Position numbers and translations under genes: made by a program | The notes under the pieces: model-generated | Seen by the model: only the letters and a program-made list of their open reading frames with translations | Told to the model about the DNA's origin: nothing | The model's database searches: none | Source of the DNA: Glutinoglossum americanum | Lineage: Eukaryota; Ascomycota; Geoglossomycetes; Geoglossales; Geoglossaceae | Length of the DNA: 64,000 nucleotides | Direction of reading: 5' to 3' | Assembly (NCBI GenBank): GCA_020080175.1 | Contig: JAGHQL010000033.1 | Coordinates: 103,089-167,088, forward strand | Shown here: piece by piece, positions 1 to 11,421 of the stretch | How the letters are laid out: every line of letters starts with the position of its first letter | Numbering within the stretch: the stretch's first letter is position 1

Positions 1-2413
1 TTGATGCGTTTTGGTGGACGCCCTGTCGTAGAGTTTCTGAGAAGTGGCCTGCGAGGTCTCGGCCGCTGCTCTGCTGTGCCGAGGAGCCTGATTTGGCATA
101 TCCTCCTGCGACGCCAACATTGGCACTGTAGCCCATCCCGCCCCCAGAGGCCCCAGCGGTCGCACTCACACCTTCGGTCGTTGCTTCGCTAGAGCCCGCC
201 AGCTGTTCCCCGATATTCCCGCCGATCTGGTCCACGATGTCACGCTCACTGAGCAGGTCGGACGCGAGCCGTTCCGTCTGGGACAGGCTTTGGGTCTCAG
301 ACCCGCGGAAGCTATGGCTAGAATCAAAGATGACAATCTCTTTCTTTTGTCCTGGAGCGAGGGGCAACGAGTAGAGTAGATCGCCAAGAGAGTATCCATC
401 GGCTCTAAATTCAGACTTGTAATGGAGCACATGACCGGTTGAGACGGTTACAGCCTCGTACAGAGACTCATCGGAACCAGTCGCCGAAGCATCCTGCCAT
501 TTGATTGGATTGTTGAGATCGACCAATCGACGAGAGATCTTGCCATGGCTCGTTAGCTGATACGATACCATCCTCACTCCCGTGCCAGGGTCCATCCGCT
601 CAGTTGAGCTTAGCGTATAGTTGGCTACATCAGGATCCGAATTACGGACCAATGCCGTATAGTTGAACTCCCTAAGCGTGCGATTCGGAACGGTCAAGTT
701 CATGCATGTCCCGCCAAAATCCTGCGTATACTGATCTGACTGGATCAAGTCATCGTGTGATGGAAGCCTCCCCGCGGTCGTGTTGGAACCGCAGGTACAA
801 TCGTCCTTGTCTGTCTCGGTACCATTCCCGGCAGGCTTCCGGATAAGGATGTAGAGGAAGTCGGATGAGATGGATTCACTGGTAGCGGAATCGGGATCTG
901 TGGCGACTGGTGTTACGCTGGCAGAATCCAGGGATATTAACGCCTGCGCGGAGACATATTTGCCATATGGATATGGCATGGTGAAGTTCCCCGCCATGTC
1001 TGAATCCCCAGTGGCGACCGTTGTCCATGGAATATCCGTACCCATCCCCACCTTGGCCTGCACGATAACCGTACCTTTCAGAGCGCAGCCTTTGCCAAGG
1101 GATACCACCTTTCCCCTGATCTTTCTGTTAGAGTCCTGTCCCGGAACCCCGCCCTTGATAATCGGGGGCGCCCTCAAATCCACAGCGATGTTTAGGTTTT
1201 GCAATGCGGGGTCACTCGTCTCAAAAGAGGACGTATACAATTCCACGTTGTCGTAGCCTGTAACACTGACTCTGACAGGCCCCGTGATGGTATTCAGGGT
1301 ACACTGGTCCTTGAAGGCAAATTTGATGGTGTTATCAAGTGTGGAGACCGTGTTCGGGTCCCAGTCATACCGAGAGATGTGTTGCGTTGGTTCATCATCC
1401 GGCCTACCCTCTTTAACCGAGAAGTTGGCGCTGAGACGGTAAAGAGCAAATTGCGCCATGGCGAGCTTTGTCGTTGCTGGGGCGTTGATGTGGAAACTCC
1501 CTGCCATCGACAGGGACTGGGTCTTGGGCATCTTGAGCGGGAAATCAAAGAACTGGGTAAAGTTTTTCGTTAGGGTGGTATACGCCGCATCATTGTTCGG
1601 GAGGCCAAAACTGTTCAATGTGCTGTTGAAGGTTTGGAGGTTAGTGATGTCCCTGCCACTGGCAAGCGAAGGAGCTGGGCCGGAGAGATCCACGAGAGAG
1701 GATATCAGATACAGCAGCACAGACTCATTCTCCCCCGAGAGCGAAGGGAACAGCTGCTTGAGATATGACAGATAGACCTGTTTATTCAAGCAAAAGATGC
1801 TGTTATCGACGGTACCGTTAGTAGTGCGTGAAATTGGGGGGAGGGGCTTTCGAGGGAAAGGGAAAGATTCAATCGGAGGAATGGTAACAGGTATCGCAAA
1901 GCCTGGGGGCAGTAGGCTCAATTTCTCACTACTGCTGCCGCTTATACTAACGGTTGGCGCAGCCGTCAGACCCACGATAGCGGGTGCCGTTATCGAAGCA
2001 GGGCGAGGTGGGGGCAGCGGGGCGGCATATTTTGCGCCCTTCACAAAATACAACGCCTCCAGCGCCGCCGTACCCGCTCCATCTCCACCACCGAAACTAA
2101 CCCCGAACGGGATGGTCACATCGGCCAGCCTTGGTTTGGCGGAGTTTTTGGTCAGAGACTTGAAGTACCCGATGACGACAGAGCCGTATTCTGGACCGAA
2201 CAATTCGGATGACGGGATGGTGACATGGTAGTTGCCGCTAGCCAGAATTTGGTCGAAAGAGACGGCTGACTGTCCAGTAGCGGTGAGGGTGACAGTCTGG
2301 GTAGCGGTATCATCGAGGGCTTCATATTGCGGGAAGGTCGCAAGGATTGTGGCGTGGCTGGTTGGAGAGGGTTTGGTATCGTCGTAGGTGAAGGTTGTCT
2401 GGAGGGTAATCAT
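1..2413 (-). CDS. Large intronless protein of unknown function, N-terminal 804 residues (runs off left edge)
   Basis: The frame is open without a stop or intron from ATG at 2413 to the window edge. I do not recognise the family with certainty. Visible: an N-terminal beta-rich part (MITLQTTFTYDD...), a proline-rich linker at about 135-200 (APLPPPRPAS, FPFPRKPLPPISR), a middle region with a carboxypeptidase-regulatory-like look at about 410-500 (KIRGKVVSLGKG, GTVIVQAKVG, DSDMAGNFTMPYPYG), a Cys-containing DDCTCGSN motif, and, near the cut end, LPLAPGQKKEIVIFD followed by a charged helix (SQTERLASDLLSERDI) and a Gly/Ala/Ser-rich hydrophobic stretch (ASGGGMGYSANVGVAGGYA). There is no signal peptide. 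In my recollection the last block (helix, glycine-rich stretch, then SSGRDLAGHFSETLRQ) resembles large uncharacterised bacterial proteins; that is inference. Absence of introns contrasts with its neighbours and would fit horizontal acquisition. The gene is real with high likelihood; its role is unknown. Confidence 0.85.
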   Translation of the reverse strand, partial: MITLQTTFTYDDTKPSPTSHATILATFPQYEALDDTATQTVTLTATGQSAVSFDQILASGNYHVTIPSSELFGPEYGSVVIGYFKSLTKNSAKPRLADVTIPFGVSFGGGDGAGTAALEALYFVKGAKYAAPLPPPRPASITAPAIVGLTAAPTVSISGSSSEKLSLLPPGFAIPVTIPPIESFPFPRKPLPPISRTTNGTVDNSIFCLNKQVYLSYLKQLFPSLSGENESVLLYLISSLVDLSGPAPSLASGRDITNLQTFNSTLNSFGLPNNDAAYTTLTKNFTQFFDFPLKMPKTQSLSMAGSFHINAPATTKLAMAQFALYRLSANFSVKEGRPDDEPTQHISRYDWDPNTVSTLDNTIKFAFKDQCTLNTITGPVRVSVTGYDNVELYTSSFETSDPALQNLNIAVDLRAPPIIKGGVPGQDSNRKIRGKVVSLGKGCALKGTVIVQAKVGMGTDIPWTTVATGDSDMAGNFTMPYPYGKYVSAQALISLDSASVTPVATDPDSATSESISSDFLYILIRKPAGNGTETDKDDCTCGSNTTAGRLPSHDDLIQSDQYTQDFGGTCMNLTVPNRTLREFNYTALVRNSDPDVANYTLSSTERMDPGTGVRMVSYQLTSHGKISRRLVDLNNPIKWQDASATGSDESLYEAVTVSTGHVLHYKSEFRADGYSLGDLLYSLPLAPGQKKEIVIFDSSHSFRGSETQSLSQTERLASDLLSERDIVDQIGGNIGEQLAGSSEATTEGVSATAGASGGGMGYSANVGVAGGYAKSGSSAQQSSGRDLAGHFSETLRQGVHQNAS

Positions 2414-5400
2414 GATGATTGTTGTTGCTGTTTCTCTTGAGTACGATATTCTAAGGTAACTTATGGCTAGTCAGAATTGCTGTAGGGTAGACAGAATATA
2501 GTCTCACTAGATCCACACATCTCATGTAGGGCAATCCCTCCCTACTTATCTTCCACCCTGCTGCTCCTCTTGTCCCCATTACATTCGCCAAGTACACCCT
2601 CGTTTAGAGGCGGCCGCGTCCGGATCCAAAAGGACAGGAAAGCTGAATGCGAGAGCGAATGCCAAGAGCCAGCCAACCTTGAACTCTCCCATTCTCCCGG
2701 CCACATATGCAGCCCTGCAGCCCATAGCCCTACACATCATCCCACTTGGTTACGCAAACCCTGCCCCTTCCAACCAAGCTATTTTCGGTTGCGCACTCTA
2801 ATTATTTTCCCTCAGCTCTGTCTTAGATCCACCTGCACCACAATACAACGGTGGCCCTCTAGGCCCACAGCTATAGGAGTATCTCCGGGATAAATACTCA
2901 ATGATACAGCGGTGATGATGCTTGCGGCCCGACATCTACAACCAATAGTGTTTCACGAATTGACTCGCAAGGCGTCCTAGTAAATTCCTCGTACCACCTA
3001 AGAGAGTAACATAGAAAGCCATCGTACTCGAGCAATTTATCCCGAAAGTTCCTTAAGATGAAGTTGTATTCAACTCCATGCGGAGAAAATTTGCTCGCGC
3101 CAAGCGGCTAAGCCAAAGACGGCTAAACGAGTAAGCTTGAGGAGCGGAGGATGAACCTGCTTTTTCAGCTGCGGGAAACCAACCGTGTAGTTAAGGTTTG
3201 GACCATGCAGCCCTGTGTCTGATAGTGCACCGCTGCATTAATTAACACTTCATCCTGGTTGGTCATCCGTAATCAATGAATTAGCTACTCTATTCTGCCC
3301 ACGTTGGCGAGGCGGGGAAAGCAGAATGTTGGATAATAGAATAATACCCCGCCCACTCTATCTCGTATGCCCGTGTCTTATCTCGGAAGGAGTAGAAACT
3401 GGCTCGAGGATCCAGAGCGCCTGACCTTCCCACCCTCACTCTCAGCCCAACAGCCAAGAACCGCCAAGAAGAGGCGGTTCCACCACCGTCACTAAAATCA
3501 CCCACACCGCACTACTCCGATGAGCATGGCTGAGATTAGCTACGACAAGCAATCGGCCACATAGGTAAGCTCAGTTCGTTGCCAAGCAGCCGGGAGTCTC
3601 TTACGATACCCAGCATCCTGCGCGCACGGGGCTTGGCAAGTCACGCACTTGCATCGGCGCAGTCTCTGGTTTGCAGTATGCATGTATGCCCGTCACTGAA
3701 CCAATCGCGGCGGAGCGTAGTTATCTTCCCTAGCTTACCCACAAGAATCAGCACAGTCGTGAGAGCCGAATAATCGCAACCCTACTCAGAAAACGGTTGC
3801 AGTGTCGCCATTCTAAACTCCCAGTAAAGCGAATGCCCAAACTAAGATCCAATAAAGCAGCAACTATCGTTAATTACCTAAGTTAGCGGACACACTATTA
3901 CCCAAAGACGCAAATTAATCCGTAATAGGCGAAATCCCTACAGAGCAAAACTTCAAATCTTAAGCCTCTCTAAAAGCGACGAGACACCGCGTCCGGAACG
4001 GCTCCTAGATCTACCAAGTGCCTAAAAATCCTGCCTAGTCCCATAGGGATCGCCAGAACTCTCATTCCGACCAAGGACCTACAACCTATCACCCATCCCG
4101 ATATGCAATTAATTCAAGCCGCCGTCTGACCAGGAAGCCAAAAAATTTCTTACCCGCGGAAAACCTCCGCACCAACTGGAGCGAACAGTATCCCCATTGC
4201 GTGATAGACACGGAAACAGGTAGTTAGAAGAAAGTGTGCACATACCCACGACCAGAGAAAATTTTGAGGATATTATTGACTATTGTCCGGATGGAAGACC
4301 ATGGCCAAGAACCGTCCAATAACAGGAGCTCGATTCGCAGGCTCTTCCGTTTCCGCTTCCTGGGTATCTCGAGCACCTTGCACGAATATCCCTCCGCCAA
4401 CGTCTCACTTACGAATTGGGCGAAATCCGCGAGGAATCCACCATATATCACTCTTGCACAACTTAAAATATAAATAATTATGTGCTATTTTCTTTTACTA
4501 ACATGTGCTTCTGGTTGGTCAATTATGTAGATTATTAGGCTGAGCCTAAAAGCCCACAAACACGAAGCTATCCTGATAGATAAATATCGGTCTGCGAGTG
4601 TGAAGGATACCAGGCAAGTTCGGTCTGCCCAAAAAGGTTTTATCTTTCTAGGTTACAGCATAAACAATAATAAAAAGTGGATGAAATTAAAATTAAAGTG
4701 AAGGACGATGATGGGGATTTGAAACCGATAATAGCACAATCTATAAGTCTCCTTTTTAGTAGTAAAATTCATCCCGCTGAATAGGGATAATCGCAAAGCA
4801 GTCGTAATTACACAAAACTCAGCTCGAGTTATAGCTAACAGGAGCAAGGTATCTAATATTGCCTCACAAAGAGGGTACATACATTTAATAAAAATCGAAT
4901 AATAAATATGGGTAGAAAAAAAATAAGATGTGGGGGGCATAATAACAAAATTGCGGGAACGCACGGCTATGCGAGGAAGAGTCAGATTCGGTGAGGGCAA
5001 CGATAATTGAAGGGCAGAAGCTAAGCATGACACTAGAGTTCTTTTGGTAACCCCTACTATCTTTCCCCAGAAGGCATCTTATACATCTTATATACAACCT
5101 GTCGATTAGGGAAGAGGTTTTTCATTTCAAAGAGCGATGCAAAAAACTGATCTTCAAGACAAAATAAACCATGTCTTTTAGGGTACTGACTCCGATGTAG
5201 ATTTCTACCGCCCTCCGAAGAAAGATGAGGAAATGCCCGATTGGACACCCAACGTCCAAGCTAGTTAACTAACATTCATCCTCAAATCTAATCTAACCAC
5301 CTAGCTATTAAACATTACCGCGACAAGAAAGAGACTGAGCAAACGAGCTTACGGATTCTGCGAAAAGCGGGGCGCGCGCCATCGCAGAAAAACGAGAGTA

Positions 5401-5459
5401 AAGGTTTTCTAACCAGCTCGGCGTGAAAAAAGCAGAGATGGGGGGTACAGCGTGGCTCC
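2414..5459. other. Intergenic, no supported gene
   Basis: About 3 kb between two minus-strand genes. It holds the 5' flank of the left-edge gene and the 3' flank of the WSC oxidase. Open frames here are short, mostly lack family signal, and several begin at non-ATG codons. The part from about 4450 to 5100 is noticeably more AT-rich and may be a decayed repeat. I see no RNA gene. Confidence 0.5.
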
Positions 5460-8400
5460 CTAAACGCCAGGGACTTTGAAGTCGGGGGCCTGGGGCCAAT
5501 TGCCCAGCCCGGCGGGGTCTCCGCCGATGCGAACCCACGTCGAATTCGAGGGAGTCGGCCCGTCGAGAACGAACAGCTGGAACCACCCGGGCGGGCAGAC
5601 GTGCGCGTTCGGCGGGGCTGTGATGGTGCACGTAGTCCCGGAGCAGGACACGGCGGGGAAGATGGTCCTCTGGCCCATGCTGTTCCCGTGGGTGCTCGAC
5701 TCGGCGCCGAGCAGCGAGACCTTCACGTTGGCGGTGCCGTGGCTGGCGGCGACGGTGATCGGGACCGCCTGGCCGTACGACCAGTCCTTGTTCTGGATCG
5801 TGAAGGTCGGTCTCGGCAGGTTGGACAGCAGGTACGGCGGGACGAACACCTCGACGCGGTATTCTTGCGGGAAGCGCACGTCCTCTGGGTCGGAGCCAGA
5901 GACCAGGACGCGGCCGTCCTGGAGGAGTATCGCCTCGGAGTGGTAGAGGCGGTCGATCGTCGTGTTCGCCATGATGCTGAACCGGGAGTTTACGGGTTGG
6001 CTTGGGTCGTAGAGGACGGCGTTGTGGTTGGGCCGGACGGCGAGCCCGAAGCCGGCGCGGCCTTGCTGGCCGCCGTTGAGAATGAGGTACGTGCCGTCGG
6101 GGAGGGCGGTCATGCATGAGATTACACGTTGCGAGGGCTATAAGCGAGCGGGGTATAGATCGTGTTAACAAAACTGCCGGGGAAGGAGAGGGGGGGGGGT
6201 CTTTAGCGACAACGATGGTGTATGTACTTACCATGCGCTCAATAGTCCACGCCGGATTCGTTGCCTCAGGCTGAATCGACACGCAATTATCCAGCGCAAT
6301 CTCCGGTCCCGGAGTCGATCCGCCGCAAATAAGCACCGTCAACGGATCCGTATACGGCGCATGCTGAGGCAGCAATACCGCCGTCCCCTCAAACGGGTAC
6401 GTCCGTCCGCCCTTGGGGTCGTTGACGGCCCCAGGGATATTCGGGAGCGTTTTCGTCGTCAGGAGAGACGATTCGTCCAGAATCCTCGCCTCGTTGTAAT
6501 ACGCGATAAAGACCCCGCCTGTTGGGAGGACCGCGAGGTAGGGGTAGAGGTTGTAGGGATCCGTACGCTGCAGGTAGTCACACGTTAGGACCGTGCCGCC
6601 GGGTGGCTTCGGGAGGATTTCGAGGGAGGGGACGGGTGCGCCGTTCGAGCCTTGTTCGCCTCCGACGACGAGGATGGAGCCGTTTGCCATGATCATGGCG
6701 GTCGGGTACCACCGTCCGACTTGGAGAGTCACCTCGTTGACGTTCTCTTGCCAGTCGTTTACACCCCATACGCCGGGTGACCCATCGGGCCAGTACAGCC
6801 GTACTCCGTAAGTCGCATCGTTAGCCCATCCACCAATATTGATCTGCCTTCCGACCTTATCGGGGAGGGTTAGCCCCGCCGAGCAGAACACATCCGTTTG
6901 GACATGCATCGGCCTCCAGGCTGCGGTGAAGTTGTTTAGTAGTGCTAGATCCAGTTCGTACGCTCCCGTCGAGTTGGGTGGACCAGTGCCCCACTTTTCG
7001 AGAAAGGTGACCTTGCCGTTAATGCCCGGCTGGGTTATGAGCGGGATGATAACGCCGCCAATCAGAAATTGATATTCACCTGCGGCGATACCTGTGGGGT
7101 ATTTCCAGGTGTTTAGGGGTGGGCCTGTCCAGGCGTAATAAGAAAGCCTATCGCCTCCACCGCATATGAGTGAAGCGTTGCCGGAGCAGGCGGAGTTGCA
7201 GTCGGACTCGGGCTGTAAAGTCGCACCAGCGGCTGCGACATTTCCAACATCGCCGCAATCTATGGGATAACATCAGCTAGTGCTAAAAGTGGTCCGGACG
7301 AAAAAAGGGGCCCGTACAGCATTCATTACCGAACTCCATCCCGCCAGCGGCGTAGCCGAACTCTGAGCACAAGCTAAGACAACTCGTTGCGTTGTTGGTA
7401 CTTGATAGAATAATTTGATATGGGAATGTCCTCGAAATGGCGTTATCCCTATAATATATTTTATCAACATGGAAGGGACCTAATGCGGAACAGAGGGGAA
7501 TAGACTCACATCAGACATCCCTGGTACTGCCATGAGCCAGGCAATCCGGTTTTCTGGGGAGCGGGAGGCTGAAAAACTTGCAGAGTTCCATTCGAATAAA
7601 TACTCATCCGATTTGGCCCGCCACATTTCTCTGCCGAATTACCACCGCAGCCCATATTGCAGTCTGTGTCGGCCGACGCGAGGGTCCCTCCGTTGATTAT
7701 GTATTTGTCACAGAAACACTGCGTGCTGTACTCCATGCCCGCGACCGGAAAGCCTAGCCCTGTGCAAGCTTGGATGCATGACTCGATTGTGAGCGCCGCG
7801 CTATCCGGTCGCTGGGTGCCAAGTATGCGTCCATTGGCGCCATCTATATAGCATCCCTTGTACGCCCAGCCTGCAGGGAGGCCGCTTGCAGTGCCTGTGC
7901 CGGTGGCAGTGGCAGAGGTTGTTGGGGTAGTTGAGGTTGGGGTAGCAGTGCTGCCGCTGAAGCTGTACATGTCTAGCCTGTTCGGCCCGCCGCACGTTTC
8001 TTGAGTGTTTCCATTGCAAGCCATGTTGCAGAGCGCGTTGCCGTCCGGAGCGGGGCCGCCACCGTTCTTGAGTGCGTTGTCGCAGTAGCACTCTCCCGCA
8101 TACTCGACGCCAGCGAGGACGAACCCGGCAGCATGGCAGGCGGCGGTGCATAGTTCCACAGTCATAGAAGCCCCACCGCCGGGAAGATACATAGGCGTCC
8201 CCAGGGTACGTGCGCCGACCGAGTCGGTGTAGCACCCCAACAGAGACCATGCAGACACGGGTGCAGTTTTGTTGAACTGGTACATGTCTAATCTGTTCGG
8301 CCCGCCACAGTACTCGGACGAGTTGCCATTGCAGGGCATGCTGCACCCTGATAAGCCCTCAGGGGCAGGGCCACCACCGTTGGAAAATGCGTTGCCACAA

Positions 8401-9430
8401 TCTGTGTGACAATGCATATTTGCGCATGGTGAGCAGCGGTGAGTACAGAGGGGGAAAGGGGAGAAACGCACAGCACTCCCCAGCATATTCAACGCCAGCA
8501 TAAGTATAACCTGCTGCCTGACATGCGGATGTACACAGTGCGACTGTCAGTGCTCCCCCTCCGCCGGCCGTACCCGTGCCAGTCGTGAGCGTACGCCCTG
8601 CAATAGAGTCCCTGCGTTGGCTTTGAGTTAGCACGTATGGTTACGCTAATATGAGGCCGGTAAAACAAGAACGCCGAAACCGAAGGTCGAGAAGACTTAC
8701 GTATAGCACCCCAAGGAACTCCAAAGGCCTGGCCCAGGATTTGTGGATGGAGGTGTCTGACCACTATGGAAGAGAGTCAACCTGTTAGGACCGCCGCATG
8801 CTTCCGCGGCGTTGCCAGAGCATCCCATATTGCAACTCCCCTCAGCGGCAGGGGCCCCCGTGGCGGCAAGTGTGTTGCCGCAATCTAAATAGTAGAGCTA
8901 TAGCGTTAGTTGAACTTGATTCCGTACACATATTTAAGTTGATTGAGTGCATAAGACGGAGTAGCGATGCAGCATGAATGGTATTCTCGGGAGGGCTTAG
9001 GCGTGCCGGTGGGCAAGATGACTTACAGCACTCCCCAGAGTACTCTGTCCCGGCGTATACGTAGTTTTTTGAAATGCAGAAAGCGATGCATGACTCGTCG
9101 GTCATCGTGGTGCCACTGGCAAACCCTGCGCCCGTAAGGGTGCGAGCACCCACGCTATCACTATAATTACAGTAAGCGCATCGGTGCCTAGTAGAGCCGT
9201 AAGATCTTCCGGAAGTACATACGTGTAGCATCCGCTATACGTCCACCCACTGGGGAGGGTTGTTGGTACGGCAAGAGCTCGTTTTTCAATAGAGCGAGCA
9301 CCCGAAAGAGTGAACTGTCATATGCCATACAGTTAGCAGTGTAGTCTCAATAGTGGGAAAGCCGAGCAATACGTACGGGTGATAGCAATAATAACGACAA
9401 GAAAGCAGACTGAAAGAGTGACGGCGCCAT
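5460..9430 (-). CDS. Secreted copper-radical (glyoxal) oxidase with five N-terminal WSC domains, AA5 family
   Basis: Nine exons: 9430-9377, 9314-9223, 9160-9027, 8884-8701, 8611-8472, 8401-7510, 7448-7318, 7259-6232, 6137-5460 (3333 nt, 1110 aa). The start gives a clean signal peptide ([18 protein letters not shown]) followed by a dibasic EKR site. Five WSC domains follow (starts marked by [42 protein letters not shown]; ends by CGGPNRL or CGGGDRL), with a Ser/Thr-rich spacer after the third. The C-terminal part is a glyoxal oxidase N-domain plus the E-set/DUF1929 domain. Expected active-site residues are visible: Cys668 (VFCSAG) and Tyr781 (NLYPY) for the thioether cofactor, Tyr950-His951 (DRLYHSE) and His1035 ([10 protein letters not shown]) as copper ligands. 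Family knowledge: such enzymes oxidise aldehydes or alcohols and release H2O2 outside the cell; WSC modules bind wall polysaccharide. The substrate cannot be told from sequence. Introns recur at identical WSC positions. Confidence 0.93.
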
Positions 9431-11421
9431 TGCTGACGGTGCAAACGAGCGACGAGAAAAAATAGAATGGAGAATAATAGAAAGAGAATTGCCGTAGAGG
9501 CTGGAGGTGAAGTGTACTCAGAGTAGAGAGGCCGTAGGACAAAATGAGAGCAAGGCGGAGATCCCTCCAACCCTCTCTCTAGTGTTAACTAAGCACGACA
9601 CTGCAAATCCTGCCAGACCGCCCCATCCACCTTGCATCGAGGGACCACAGCTAGCGACGGCAAGACTGGCGGCTCAGCCCAACATTCGCCCAAAGCGATA
9701 AATCCAACAACAGAAAATCTGCCGGGAAATTACGCCGCCCAGTTTCCCATTCTAGCGCCACGAAAATGCCGCCCATCAATACGGCAACGCACGCTGTCTT
9801 GGATTAGGGGCGAGAGGGAGGCCAGCAATCCCGCCTAATCCGGACGAAGGAGATACACTGAAGGATATCCCAGCCCAGCCCAGCCCAATCCAGGTACAAT
9901 ATGGTACGAGAGCCGGGCATTATGAGAGGTGCGAGATAGCCTAGTCCACTAGACAGTGGCGCGATCGGTCAATCCTATTCTCGAACCCTCAAGTTAGCCT
10001 TATCGCACGAACTAAGAAAGCTAAGACACACCCATGCAGCGAGCATGGGATGAGCATGGGATGAGCATGGCACTCAGGAGCTATCTCAGCCAGCCGTCTG
10101 TCATTAGATAGGGCGCATCGCTCACCATTGTCGTCTGTCGTTCAACGGCGGTCAATGCGCCGGCCAAGACCGGACCTGAGTCGGAATCGCTAAACGGCAA
10201 GACATCGGGCTTAGTCACCAGCGCCAGCGCGGCGACACCATCACCAAAGCCAAACGGCAAGACTTGTGGCGCTGCATCCCGCCGCTAAGGTCACACAAAG
10301 TTATATTTCCAGCCCTGGCTCGCGGGCTGATGGCGGGACGGTGGTCAAGAGGTCCTAACGTTTGGATCTCCTTCATCTTTCTTTTTTTGTTCTCAAGCCA
10401 CAACCCAAATTTTTTTTGGGGGCCAAGTTTTCTGCCGTTCGGGGTGGGGTTTCGCGATAACCAACGAAAGGGTGTCGCAAGAGTGTCGCAAGAGTCTGGG
10501 ATGGGTCCGGGAGAAATTGGTATGCATGATGCAGGATACTCGATAAATAGAACCCTGGTCAGGTTATAGGGAGGTTCTGTTTAGAACGTTCGTTGGCGGG
10601 TGATGGGGAATTATTGGCGTGAGGGGTTTGCAATGTGTTTAGGAACGGCGGTAGGCAGGTAGCTGGCTAAGGATGCGCCATTATCGATCCTCAATCCGCT
10701 CCTCCATCTCCGGAATCCTTCGAATATTTACGGCCCCCAATCTAGGGAAAATCCACCCCAAAAAGGCTAACACATGTGCGCTGAGTGTTTAGATGGCGGT
10801 ATTATACGCCGAACACGCAAAGCATAAGCGTCGGCGTTCAGGACAAGCGTTTACACGAAAAGACAAGAAATCAAGGTGCGGTGTGGCTGTCCCCTCGTCA
10901 AAGCCTACCTGCCCAAATTAGCGCACCTGCATATGTCAACTAGCCCACGCCCGACAAGACGGAAGGGAACAACAAGGGGCCGCTGCGTGGGGGGCATGGG
11001 AGATTAGCTTGCTTCCCCGTCCCTTGCACAGAACTGGAAGGGGGGCACATAACAGCCCAACAAACCAGATGTTCCCGCTGCGATTACATCTCCCGAGCTA
11101 GGGCTCCAAGCAAAACTTCCAAAAAAACAACAACGGAGGCCACGTCAACTCCGTGCCGTATATGGGTGTATGTATATTTTATTACTACATTGCCGAAAAA
11201 AGCCCAGTTCGAGAGCGGGAAGGAGAAAGGCGAAAAAATAAAGTTAGAAAATCTTGGTGAACCTCTGTAGTATAAGCCGGACCAGATCGCAATCGTGGCA
11301 GGACTCGAGGAAATTAACGCGCGAACGAGTTGACAGCAATAACAACAACAACAATCCCCCTGTCTAAGTGATTCCCCCGGCTACGCTGGTTGCCCCGGCA
11401 CGCCCCAGGCAACCAACCCCC
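9431..11421. other. Intergenic, putative promoter of the WSC oxidase
   Basis: About 2 kb holding the 5' flank of the oxidase and the 3' flank of the GH16 gene. There are small direct repeats (CAGCC units near 9870, an 11-bp unit at 10041-10070) and an A/T run near 10380-10420. I see no convincing coding region on either strand; the small open frames have no recognisable domain. Confidence 0.5.
10041..10070. repeat. Short tandem repeat, 11-bp unit
   Basis: The unit gagcatgggat is repeated about 2.7 times head to tail. It lies in the intergenic region between the oxidase and GH16 genes. No function is evident. Confidence 0.7.

Noticed and set aside
870-2231. Plus-strand frames of 105-144 codons inside the left-edge gene
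   Set aside because: They overlap in different frames and lie antisense to a continuous 804-codon minus-strand frame.
5476-6119. Plus-strand open frames of 156 and 172 codons
   Set aside because: They are antisense shadows of the GC-rich last exon of the glyoxal oxidase, which has clear catalytic motifs.
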